Positions 1-9,321 of a stretch of 59,089 nucleotides of DNA are shown here, piece after piece. Positions within the stretch are counted from its first letter, which is position 1; every line of letters begins with the position of its first letter. The notes beneath the pieces were generated by a model that was given only the letters and a program-made list of their open reading frames with translations, did not search any database and was not told the origin of the DNA. Source of the DNA: Nitrospirota bacterium (lineage in GTDB: Bacteria; Nitrospirota; Nitrospiria; Nitrospirales; Nitrospiraceae); contig JBFLWP010000020.1 in the NCBI GenBank assembly GCA_040757595.1, positions 1-59,089 of the forward strand, given 5' to 3'. A program made the translations under genes and the position numbers.

Positions 1-23
1 CGCCGCAGCGAGAGGCTGCGGCG
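1..23. repeat. Perfect 9-bp hairpin ahead of the first gene
   Basis: Arms at 1-9 and 15-23 are perfectly complementary (CGCCGCAGC / GCTGCGGCG) around a five-base GAGAG loop. No T-run follows, so it is not a classical intrinsic terminator. It sits just before the ribosome binding site AGGAGG (about 30-35) of the first gene. It could be an mRNA-stabilising hairpin between this gene and one upstream of the window, but the upstream context is missing. Confidence 0.6.
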
Positions 24-42
24 CTCCCCAGGAGGGTCTCAC

Positions 43-1341
43 GTGGCAGAGTTGTTGACGACAGCGCTTGATCTGGGAATGTGGCCGCTGGCCATTCTTG
101 CCGGCTTTCTCGTGTATTTCATCGCGGTCAAGAAGGATCAGTCGGCGGCTTTTAAGACCTTCATCGGTATCCTCGCCACCATCATGCTGTTCATCGCGAT
201 TGCCAACTACAAGATCAACTTCTTTGGCGAATCGAGGCTTTTGCCGGTCTCCTTGGCGATGATCACGGCGCTCGCGTTCATGATGGCGCTGTACTTCTCC
301 AAGATCAGCGCCCTCTTCAAGATCGGCGGGTTCATGTTTCTGGTCGCCGCGGCCCTGTCCGGCTACGGCAACTGGCTGCCGCAGGTGGAGGGCGGGTTCC
401 CTCCCCCGGAGGTGAAGCTGGATTTCGCCTCCATGACGCCCCAGCAGTTGGCCGACGAAGGGGAGAAGATCATCTTCGGCGGTATCGGCCAGAGCACCGT
501 CCAGGGCGCGATCGGCAAGGGGCAGTGCCCCCTCTGCCACGGCTTTCAGAAGGGTTTCCTGAGCGAGCGGGCCCCGAACCTCTTCGGGTTGCCGGATCGG
601 CTCAAGGAGCGGCTGGACGATCCGCGGTACCACAAGGGAAAGCCGGGTGATCGCGATACGGCCCAAAAGGAGGCGTTTCCTGGGTCGGGAACGGCTGAGG
701 CCGGGCAGGAATACATCGCCGAATCGCATGCCTGTCCGAGCTGCTACGTCGTGGCTGGATTCGGGGTGAAGGGGACGAACGACAAGGAGAGCCCGATGCC
801 CCCGATCCACAAGCCGCCGATCTCGTTGAGCTTGCCCGAGTTGGCGGCGGTCGATACGTGGCTCTATGTCCGTGAGGGTAAGGAAGCGCCGTCGTACGAG
901 GAAATCGTCAAATCCTACGAGAAGTTCATCCCCGAGGATCAGCGTCCCAAGCTGCAGGAGGACAAGCCTGCGGCTGCGGGCGGCGGGCTGCTCGCGACGG
1001 GCGAGGAGCCGGTGGACCAGATCTTCCAGAAGGCGACCTGCGTGGCCTGCCACACGATCCCCGGGATCGCCGGTGCGGTGGGCACGATCGGGCCGAAGCT
1101 GGTCGAGGGGACCAACGCCCCCACCAGGATCAAGGACCCTGCCTACAAGGGCGCAGCGAAGAGCACCAGGGAGTACATCACCGAGTCCGTGATCAACCCC
1201 AGCGCCTACGTCGTCAAGGGCTTTCCGGACAACACGATGCCCAAGGAGTTCGGGAAGAAGTTGAGCGCCGGAGCTCTGAACAAGATCGTGGACTACTTGT
1301 CCCAGTTGCAGGAGGGCAAGGAGCCGCCGAAGATTTCATAA
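43..1341 (+). CDS. Membrane-anchored di-heme cytochrome c
   Basis: 432 aa, GTG start set by AGGAGG seven bases upstream. Four hydrophobic helices fill roughly residues 10-115. Two cytochrome c domains follow, with heme motifs CPLCH (C162) and CVACH (C333). Each domain ends with a YVV-x-GF stretch followed by a Met-Pro pair, the likely axial Met region (SPMPP in domain 1, TMPK in domain 2). In domain 1 the residues matching NPSAYVV of domain 2 are CPSCYVV, which adds two cysteines. The protein is probably a membrane-bound electron carrier with its hemes in the periplasm. It is first in an apparent operon with two more cytochromes (gaps 41 and 28 bp). Partner enzyme unknown; a role next to nitrite oxidoreductase is inference. 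Confidence 0.85.
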   Translation: MAELLTTALDLGMWPLAILAGFLVYFIAVKKDQSAAFKTFIGILATIMLFIAIANYKINFFGESRLLPVSLAMITALAFMMALYFSKISALFKIGGFMFLVAAALSGYGNWLPQVEGGFPPPEVKLDFASMTPQQLADEGEKIIFGGIGQSTVQGAIGKGQCPLCHGFQKGFLSERAPNLFGLPDRLKERLDDPRYHKGKPGDRDTAQKEAFPGSGTAEAGQEYIAESHACPSCYVVAGFGVKGTNDKESPMPPIHKPPISLSLPELAAVDTWLYVREGKEAPSYEEIVKSYEKFIPEDQRPKLQEDKPAAAGGGLLATGEEPVDQIFQKATCVACHTIPGIAGAVGTIGPKLVEGTNAPTRIKDPAYKGAAKSTREYITESVINPSAYVVKGFPDNTMPKEFGKKLSAGALNKIVDYLSQLQEGKEPPKIS

Positions 1342-1382
1342 GGGTTCACAGGAGCTGGCCGCGTAACAAGGAGAGTCGAACG

Positions 1383-2342
1383 ATGACATCCCTGAAGTTA
1401 GTCGAAGGTTTCATGCCGATGCAGATGCTGTTCGAGCTGGCTTTCTGCGTCGGTGTGTTCACGCTCATGAGCTACATGCTCAACCGGTCGGGGATGGGCA
1501 TTCCGCGGTTTTGGCAGGGGATATGCTTCTGGCTCTTCATCATCCTGTACCTCAAGTACAGGATCTATCCGCCGATCCCCTTCAGCGTGCGCGCCATGTA
1601 CGGCACCGTATCGCTGATCGCCATCTTCATGTGGATGTCCAGCAACGAGGAGGACTGGAAGAAGTTCAAGCAGCCGATCCTGAACGTGATGGACGGGGTC
1701 ACGCCCCTCCACAAGGCACTCCGGACGGCCTATCTGATCGCGCTTCCGATCATCCTCTGGGGCTTCTCTTACAACTCGTTCCTCCCCAACCTGGACGAGC
1801 CCATCGAACTGCGGACCGTCCACCCGGCGCCACCGGCCAGCACGAAGGTGCACGGGAAGACCTACGTGCTCCAGACCTCCTACAACCCGTACCGGGCGAA
1901 TCTGGAGGGGAAGTTTGACGAGGAGTTCGCCCGCAAGCTCATTACCGAGCAGGACGTCAGCCGGGTCATGCAGGCCAAGCCGGAGGCGAACCCCTGGAAT
2001 CCCGACGCCCAGGGCTACATCAAGTACGTTCGCGAGGGCGGGGAGATCTTCTTCCAGAACTGCCACTTCTGCCACGGGGACAACCTGAACGGACGCGGGC
2101 TCCATGCCTTCGCCTTCAACCCGATTCCGGCCAACTTCACGGACCCGGGAACGCTGGCCCAGTTGCAGGAGACGTTCGTCTTCTGGCGCGTGGCCAAGGG
2201 CGGCATCGGCCTCCCGCGCGAGGGATTCCCCTGGGCGTCGGTGATGCCCCCGTGGGAGCAGCACCTGACGACCGACGAGATCTGGAAGGTCATCCTGTTT
2301 GAATACTGGCACACCGGTTATTATCCGAGGACGTGGGATTAA
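1383..2342 (+). CDS. Membrane-anchored mono-heme cytochrome c
   Basis: 319 aa. The N-terminal ~145 residues hold about four membrane helices, including one ending near ILWGFSYNSF. A periplasmic region then carries one heme motif, CHFCHGD (C227), and a downstream VMPPWEQHL segment that can give the Met ligand. The overall plan, a four-helix anchor followed by cytochrome c, matches the preceding gene, so the two may be functional partners or distant paralogues. It lies 41 bp after that gene and 28 bp before the next. Family knowledge supports only electron transfer; substrate and partner are not evident. Confidence 0.83.
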   Translation: MTSLKLVEGFMPMQMLFELAFCVGVFTLMSYMLNRSGMGIPRFWQGICFWLFIILYLKYRIYPPIPFSVRAMYGTVSLIAIFMWMSSNEEDWKKFKQPILNVMDGVTPLHKALRTAYLIALPIILWGFSYNSFLPNLDEPIELRTVHPAPPASTKVHGKTYVLQTSYNPYRANLEGKFDEEFARKLITEQDVSRVMQAKPEANPWNPDAQGYIKYVREGGEIFFQNCHFCHGDNLNGRGLHAFAFNPIPANFTDPGTLAQLQETFVFWRVAKGGIGLPREGFPWASVMPPWEQHLTTDEIWKVILFEYWHTGYYPRTWD

Positions 2343-2370
2343 TCCCATCATCTGGTGAAGGGGTACTCCA

Positions 2371-4149
2371 ATGAGGCATCTTTTGGTTAAGAGCAAGCCG
2401 ATCCTGATCCTGGTCGCCGCCCTCGGGATCACGATGGTCGCCGGCAGCGCCGGGGTCTCCATCTTCGCCCAGGAGGGCGGGAGCGGGTTGCCGGAAGGCT
2501 TTAAGAAGGGGGATTTGGCGCCGCTCCCCTCGGCCGAGTTGATCGAGGCGGGGAAGCGGGTCTATTTCACGAAGTGCGTGTGGTGCCACGGGGTCGACGG
2601 AGCGGGCGACGGCCCGGCTGCCGACCGTCTGTGGCCGCGCCCGAGGAACTTCAACCAGGGCACGTTCAAGATCCGGCACACGGCCAGCGGCGAGCTGCCG
2701 CTGTTCGACGCCAAGAAGCCGGTCCCCGGCCAGAACGACCTGTTCGAGACCGTGACGCACGGGTTGCCGGGATCGGCCATGCCGCCGTGGGACGGCATCC
2801 TGACCGAGGAGCAGCGTCTGCAGGTGCTCTCCTTCGTGACGACCCAGTTGGTCAAGGACCGGAAGTTTGACGACAAGGAGACTGAAACCCAGACCGTGCT
2901 CCAGCTCGAGAGCATCAAGCCGATCCCGACGAGCAAGGAGAGCATCGAGAAGGGTGCCCAGCTCGTCGTGGACAAGAAGTGCATCGAGTGCCACGGCGTC
3001 GAGGGGCGGGGCGATGGGAACGCCTTCAACCTGAAGGACGACTGGGGCTTCCCGATCCAGCCGGCCGACTGGCACAAGTGCTGGAACTTCCGCGGCAGCC
3101 GGCGCGATCCCTACAACGTCAAGAACATCTTCCGGACGTTCTCGACGGGGATCAACGGGACGCCGATGCCGTCGTTCGCGGACAACACGACGGTCGAGGA
3201 GCGGTGGCACATCGCCAACTTCGTCAACTCGCTCTGCGAGCGGAAGATGGACGGCGAGCCGCTGGAGATCGACCCCCTCACGGACAAGCCGAAGATCAAC
3301 TTCGTCGTCCGGTCCGGCCCTGTTGAGGGCGACATTTCCGACGATCCGGAGAACGAGATGTGGACGAAGCGGGAGCGCCGGTACGTGGCGCTGGGCGGCC
3401 AGATCACCCACAAGCCGAGGAACTTCGTCAACCGAATCGACGACCTGTGGGTCCGGTCCCTGTACAACGACAAGGAGATCGTCTTCCTCTTCCAGTGGGA
3501 CGATCGGAGCAAGAGCGTAGCCCAGGCGCCGCCGGCCTGGCAGCCGACCGAGGTCAACCTGGACGCCTACGGGGTCCAGGAGCAGGCGCCGAAGACCGGC
3601 GAGCCTGATTCCATCGCGGCCAAGCAGAACAAGTTCACGGTGTACAACGACGCTCTGGCGATCCAGTTCCCGATCAAGTGGCAGGAGTTGCCGCCGCCCG
3701 AGAAGCCGCGCTACCTCTGGGGCGACGAGAAGTACAACGTGGACATCGTCAAGTGGGAGGCGGACGGGTCGCTCCGGGCCTTCAAGGGCACCGGCTGGGA
3801 CCAGGACTTCGAGGATCGCGACGACTACAACGAGAAGATCAAAGTCATGAAGGCCGAGTGGAAGGACGGGCGGTGGTCGGTCATGATCAAGCGCCCGATC
3901 AAGGCGGACTACGACGAGGACACCCAGTTCGAGATGGGCAAGTACATCCCGACGGTGTTCTTCGTGTGGGACGGCCACAACGGCGACGTGGGCCGGAAGA
4001 TGGCGGTCTCGGCGTTCTACTATACGATCCTGGAGCCACCGATTCCCAAGGAAACCTACATCTACCCGACCCTGATTGCCGTCGGTGTGGTGATCCTGGA
4101 GGGGTGGGTGCTGACTCGGCGGAAGAACAAGAAGTTGGGCAAGATTTAA
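2371..4149 (+). CDS. Di-heme cytochrome c fused to an NxrC-like (ethylbenzene dehydrogenase gamma-type) domain
   Basis: 592 aa with an N-terminal signal peptide (hydrophobic core about residues 10-33). Two cytochrome c domains carry CVWCHG (C69) and CIECHG (C204), each followed by a Met-Pro motif (AMPPWD, PMPSFA). From about residue 310 to 565 the sequence matches the heme-binding gamma-subunit fold of EbdC/NxrC-type proteins. It shares AIQFP and a TVFFVWDGHN signature with the two stand-alone NxrC-like proteins in this window. A C-terminal membrane helix (about 567-583) with a basic tail anchors it. The fusion would pass electrons from a b-type heme to two c-type hemes on one chain. It closes the three-cytochrome operon and is followed by a strong terminator. 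Confidence 0.85.
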   Translation: MRHLLVKSKPILILVAALGITMVAGSAGVSIFAQEGGSGLPEGFKKGDLAPLPSAELIEAGKRVYFTKCVWCHGVDGAGDGPAADRLWPRPRNFNQGTFKIRHTASGELPLFDAKKPVPGQNDLFETVTHGLPGSAMPPWDGILTEEQRLQVLSFVTTQLVKDRKFDDKETETQTVLQLESIKPIPTSKESIEKGAQLVVDKKCIECHGVEGRGDGNAFNLKDDWGFPIQPADWHKCWNFRGSRRDPYNVKNIFRTFSTGINGTPMPSFADNTTVEERWHIANFVNSLCERKMDGEPLEIDPLTDKPKINFVVRSGPVEGDISDDPENEMWTKRERRYVALGGQITHKPRNFVNRIDDLWVRSLYNDKEIVFLFQWDDRSKSVAQAPPAWQPTEVNLDAYGVQEQAPKTGEPDSIAAKQNKFTVYNDALAIQFPIKWQELPPPEKPRYLWGDEKYNVDIVKWEADGSLRAFKGTGWDQDFEDRDDYNEKIKVMKAEWKDGRWSVMIKRPIKADYDEDTQFEMGKYIPTVFFVWDGHNGDVGRKMAVSAFYYTILEPPIPKETYIYPTLIAVGVVILEGWVLTRRKNKKLGKI

Positions 4150-4176
4150 TCCTTTTGCTTTAGGAGCGACAGGGAG

Positions 4177-4207
4177 AGGGGGTGGGGCAGCCCACCCCCT
4201 TTTTTTA
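4177..4207 (+). terminator. Intrinsic terminator of the cytochrome operon
   Basis: A perfect 10-bp GC-rich stem (AGGGGGTGGG / CCCACCCCCT) with a GCAG loop runs directly into seven Ts, 27 bp after the cytochrome-NxrC fusion gene. It separates that operon from mobA. Confidence 0.93.
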
Positions 4208-4241
4208 TCCCCCGGTTCGTACAGGGGGAGACCGGAGAACC

Positions 4242-4880
4242 GTGGACCAGCCCATCGCCGATGTCACTGGAGTCCTGCTGGCCGGGGGCAAGAGCCGCCG
4301 TATGGGGGAAGACAAGCGCTTTCTGACGTTGGCGGGGCAGACTCTCCTGGAACGAGCCCTGTCGGTGCTGGAGGGGCTCTTCACGGAAGTGCTCGTGGTC
4401 GTGGGCCAGCCCGAACCTAGACTGGCTGGGCTCCGCCACCCTGTGGTGGCCGATCTGATCCCCGGTTGCGCGACCCTTGGGGGGCTCTACACCGGCCTGT
4501 CGGAGGCGAGCCACCAGAGGATCTTTGCGGCGGCCTGCGACATGCCGTTTCTGAACCCGGCCGTGATCCGGCTGATGGCCCAGCTCGACCGGACTTCCGA
4601 CGTGGTCATGGCACGGCTGGCGAACGGATTGCAGCCGATGCACGCCTTCTATTCCAAGGCCTGTCTGCCGTATCTCCGTGAGATGCTCAACGTTGGCAAC
4701 CTGACGGTCCAGGATCTCTGCCGGCAGCCGGCACTTTCGGTCCGGCTCCTGTCCGAAGAGGAACTCCGACAGGCCGATCCCCAGCTCTTATCCTTCATGA
4801 ATGTCAACGCCCCCGCCGACCTGGAGTTTGCACGGAAGCTGCTCGCCGGGCGGCAACTGGGCCCGGCTCGCGAGGGGTGA
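4242..4880 (+). CDS. mobA: Molybdenum cofactor guanylyltransferase
   Basis: 212 aa from the GTG at 4242, preceded by GGAG. An upstream in-frame GTG at 4182 lies inside the terminator stem and was rejected. The N-terminal motif GVLLAGGKSRRMGEDKRF is the nucleotide-binding signature of MobA-type transferases, which add GMP from GTP to Mo-molybdopterin to make the bis-MGD cofactor. A later AACDMPFLNP segment matches the metal/substrate-binding aspartate of the family. The cofactor is needed by DMSO-reductase-family enzymes such as nitrite oxidoreductase, which fits this locus. Three bases separate it from the next gene, so they are probably cotranscribed. Confidence 0.9.
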   Translation: MDQPIADVTGVLLAGGKSRRMGEDKRFLTLAGQTLLERALSVLEGLFTEVLVVVGQPEPRLAGLRHPVVADLIPGCATLGGLYTGLSEASHQRIFAAACDMPFLNPAVIRLMAQLDRTSDVVMARLANGLQPMHAFYSKACLPYLREMLNVGNLTVQDLCRQPALSVRLLSEEELRQADPQLLSFMNVNAPADLEFARKLLAGRQLGPAREG

Positions 4881-4883
4881 GCC

Positions 4884-5933
4884 ATGCGGCCAAGGGGCTT
4901 GATCATCCATCCAGGCGCGACCGGCGACGTGCTCTTGTCGCTGCCGGCCATCAGGAGCCTGCGGGCTTCATTCCCCGATTGCGAGTTTGGGCTCTTGGCC
5001 GGATCGGAGGTCGGGCGGCTTCTCCTGGAGTGCTCCGAGATCGAACGGCTCTTCCCCATCGAAAGCGGAGCGTTGGCCGGTCTCTTGGCCGGGGCGGAGG
5101 CCGTAAGTGAGGCCCTTCGGACCTGGCTCACCCAGTGCCACCTGGCTGTCTGTTGGATGGCCGATCCCGAAAGCCGGCTGGCCCAGACCCTTCTGGATAT
5201 ACGAGTGCGATCCATGGTCGTCCGTTCACCCAGTTCGCCTGGGCTTGTGGCTGTCCGCCAGTCGGACCGGTTTCTGGAAACGGTCCAGAGGCTCGTGCCC
5301 TCCGCTGCAGCCGAGAAGCCCTTACGTCCGCCGCGGCACGTGCTTGAGAACGGGAGGGAACAGTTGTCGGCCGTGAGCGGGCGAGGGGATCGCGTCTGCG
5401 TGGTCGTCCACCCGGGAAGCGGCAGCCCCCACAAGTGCACGGCCCCGGCGCTGCTGGCCCGCGCGGTGGACTGGCTGGAAGAGATCGGCCTGGCGCCGAT
5501 CCTGGTCCAAGGCCCGGCCGATGAGCAACGGGTAGCGGAGGTCGTCCGCTTCTGCGTGAGGTCCCCGGCGACCGTGCGGGGGCTGGGGCTCCTGGAGGTT
5601 GCCGGGTTCCTCGCCCATGCGCGCCTCTATATCGGCCATGACTCGGGGCTGACCCACTTGGCCGCCTTGCTCGGCCTCCCGACGATCGCCCTGTTCGGTC
5701 CCACCGACGCGGGACGGTGGGCTCCCCGCGGTCCCCTGACGCAAGTGCTTACCGGGGGCCCCTGCTCCTGCCGGGGTTGGGAGGCAGTCCGGCGCTGTGG
5801 AGGAAAACCCTGCCTGCAGGTCGCTGTCGGATCGTTGATCCAGGCTTGTCAGAACGTCCTGGCTACGCAGGAGACCCGATCTGAGGGGCCAGACCGCGCG
5901 ATTCCTTCCCTTGTCAGACCCGGTGGGGTGTGA
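4884..5933 (+). CDS. Glycosyltransferase family 9 (heptosyltransferase-like)
   Basis: 349 aa. The protein opens with RGLIIHPGATGDVLLSLPAIRSL, the typical start of the GT9/ADP-heptose:LPS heptosyltransferase family. It carries VVVHPGSGSPHKC in the middle and YIGHDSGLTHLAALLGLPTI plus ALFGPTD near the C-terminus, both hallmark sugar-nucleotide binding segments. It probably adds a heptose or related sugar to lipopolysaccharide core on the cytoplasmic side of the inner membrane. It sits three bases after mobA, with which it has no obvious functional link. The exact acceptor cannot be assigned. Confidence 0.85.
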   Translation: MRPRGLIIHPGATGDVLLSLPAIRSLRASFPDCEFGLLAGSEVGRLLLECSEIERLFPIESGALAGLLAGAEAVSEALRTWLTQCHLAVCWMADPESRLAQTLLDIRVRSMVVRSPSSPGLVAVRQSDRFLETVQRLVPSAAAEKPLRPPRHVLENGREQLSAVSGRGDRVCVVVHPGSGSPHKCTAPALLARAVDWLEEIGLAPILVQGPADEQRVAEVVRFCVRSPATVRGLGLLEVAGFLAHARLYIGHDSGLTHLAALLGLPTIALFGPTDAGRWAPRGPLTQVLTGGPCSCRGWEAVRRCGGKPCLQVAVGSLIQACQNVLATQETRSEGPDRAIPSLVRPGGV

Positions 5934-5939
5934 TAGAGT
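5911..5939 (+). promoter_or_regulatory. Candidate sigma-70-type promoter for argS
   Basis: TTGTCA (5911-5916), a 17-bp spacer, then TAGAGT (5934-5939). The -35 lies within the 3' end of the preceding glycosyltransferase gene. The predicted start would fall about 20 bases before the argS ATG. Confidence 0.5.
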
Positions 5940-5964
5940 GCGCCCTTGCTCTTTCATTGGAAAA

Positions 5965-7743
5965 ATGAGGACTTCGGAGCGCCCTGTGTCCCGTGACCCC
6001 GTTCAGGATACGGTCATTGAGGCCTTGCAGGATGCGTTGCAGCGGGCCAAGAAGAAGGGGCAGTTGCGGATCGAGCCGTTTCCGGCTGTGACCCTGGACC
6101 TTCCCAAGCGACCAGAGTGGGGAGACCTGGCTTCCACACTGGCCATGACCCTGGCCTCTTCCGAGCAGCGTTCGCCCCAGGACATCGCGCAAATCATCCT
6201 GGAGAACATCCCCCGGCGCGAGGCGATCTTCGAGCGGGTCGAGATCGCCTACCCGGGTTTCCTCAACATGACCGTCAAGCGGGACCTCTGGCTGGAGGTT
6301 CTGAACGAGATCGAGGAGCAGGGACTGGCCTATGGGCGGAACGATTTCGGCCAAGGGAGGCGGATCTTGGTGGAATATGTCAGCGCCAACCCCACCGGCC
6401 CGTTGCATGTCGGCCATGGGCGCGGGGCGGCAGTGGGTCAGGCGATCGCGCATCTCCTCGCCGCCGCAGGCTATGACGTCGTCCAGGAGTATTACATCAA
6501 CGATGCGGGGCGACAGATGAAGCTCTTGGGCGCCTCCGTCTACACCCGCTACCGGGAGTTGCACGGCAGGTCTGTTCCTTTTCCCGAAGACGGGTATCAG
6601 GGCGCCTACATAGAAACGGTGGCGGCGAAGGTTCAGGAGCAGCTCGGCTCGAGCCTGTTGGAGATGCCCGCTGAACAGGCGGAGGAGCGATGCCGGGACC
6701 TGGCGTATCGCGAGCTGCTGGAAGCGATTCAACAGGACCTCCGGTCGTTCGGCATCGAGTTCGACTCCTGGCAGAGCGAAGCGGCCCTGCTGGCGTCCGG
6801 GGCCGTGGAGCAGGTGCTCGACGATCTCGGCAAGAAGGGGCTCCTGTTCGAGCAGGACGGGGCCCTCTGGTTCCGCTCATCGGCCTACGGGGATGAAAAG
6901 GATCGGGTGGTCCGGAAGAAAGAAGGGGAGTACACCTACCTGGCTTCGGACGTGGCCTATCACCGGGACAAGCTGTTGCGGGGGTACGACCTGCTCATCG
7001 ACATCTGGGGTGCGGACCACCACGGCTACATCCCGAGAATGCAAGCGGTGGTACAGGCTTACGGGCATCCCAAGGAGCGCCTCCGGGTCGTCCTCGTCCA
7101 GATGGTGAACCTCCTGAGGGGCGGGCGCAAGGTCGAGATGTCCAAGCGGGCTGGGGAGTTCGTCACCCTGCGCGAGGTCGTCGAGGAAGTCGGGGCCGAC
7201 GCCGCGAAGTTCTTTTTCCTGATGCGGCGGTCGGACACGCACCTGGATTTCGATTTGGAGCTGGCCAAGCAGCAGTCCGCCGAGAACCCGGTCTACTACG
7301 TCCAGTACGCCCACGCGCGCATCGCGAGCCTCTTCCGAGTCGCCCAAGAGCGGGGCATCCGCGTGCCCAGACCGGCCGAGGCCAAGCTGGAATTGCTGGC
7401 CGACCCCGACGAGCTGGCGGTCATCCGGAAGCTGGCCGCCTATCCTTCCGTGGTCCGTGCGAGCGCCCTGGCCCTGGAGCCCCACCGGGTGACCTTTTAC
7501 CTGCAGGAGCTGGCCGCGCTGCTCCACACGTTCTACTACAAGCACCGGATCCTGCCGCCGGCGGCGGACGTGGATGCGGCGAGCGCCGAACGGTTCGTCA
7601 AGGCCGGGACCGTCTCGAAACGGTCTGGCGAGCAGGTCACGCCAAGCCTGACCGCCGCGCGGCTGGCGTTGATGCGCGAAGCCCAGCAGGTGTTCCGGAA
7701 CGGGTTGGGCCTCCTGGGAATCACCGCGCCGGAGCGTATGTAA
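5965..7743 (+). CDS. argS: Arginyl-tRNA synthetase
   Basis: 592 aa from ATG 5965. The reading frame opens earlier, at 5911, but that part overlaps the upstream gene and the predicted promoter. Class I motifs are clear: ANPTGPLHVGHGRG is the HIGH-type ATP site and EMSKRAGEFVTL is the KMSKS-like loop typical of ArgRS. The N-terminal Arg-tRNA-synt N domain covers about residues 10-100. A C-terminal DALR anticodon-binding domain covers about 470-592. It charges tRNA-Arg in the cytoplasm. It lacks nothing essential by eye. Confidence 0.96.
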   Translation: MRTSERPVSRDPVQDTVIEALQDALQRAKKKGQLRIEPFPAVTLDLPKRPEWGDLASTLAMTLASSEQRSPQDIAQIILENIPRREAIFERVEIAYPGFLNMTVKRDLWLEVLNEIEEQGLAYGRNDFGQGRRILVEYVSANPTGPLHVGHGRGAAVGQAIAHLLAAAGYDVVQEYYINDAGRQMKLLGASVYTRYRELHGRSVPFPEDGYQGAYIETVAAKVQEQLGSSLLEMPAEQAEERCRDLAYRELLEAIQQDLRSFGIEFDSWQSEAALLASGAVEQVLDDLGKKGLLFEQDGALWFRSSAYGDEKDRVVRKKEGEYTYLASDVAYHRDKLLRGYDLLIDIWGADHHGYIPRMQAVVQAYGHPKERLRVVLVQMVNLLRGGRKVEMSKRAGEFVTLREVVEEVGADAAKFFFLMRRSDTHLDFDLELAKQQSAENPVYYVQYAHARIASLFRVAQERGIRVPRPAEAKLELLADPDELAVIRKLAAYPSVVRASALALEPHRVTFYLQELAALLHTFYYKHRILPPAADVDAASAERFVKAGTVSKRSGEQVTPSLTAARLALMREAQQVFRNGLGLLGITAPERM

Positions 7744-9287
<1,544 letters not shown>

Positions 9288-9321
9288 GACAAGATTCGCT
9301 CGTTGAACGGTTGAGGTGCTG

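Noticed and set aside
733-750. CPSCY in the first cytochrome read as a degenerate heme site
   Set aside because: It aligns with the non-heme NPSAY of the second domain, next to the Met loop.
2290-3978. Long minus-strand reading frame of 562 codons opposite the cytochrome genes
   Set aside because: It mirrors the GC-rich codon pattern of the real genes, with no domain; the plus strand has clear heme motifs.
4182-4241. Earlier GTG start for mobA
   Set aside because: It lies inside the terminator stem and adds 20 residues with no family match.
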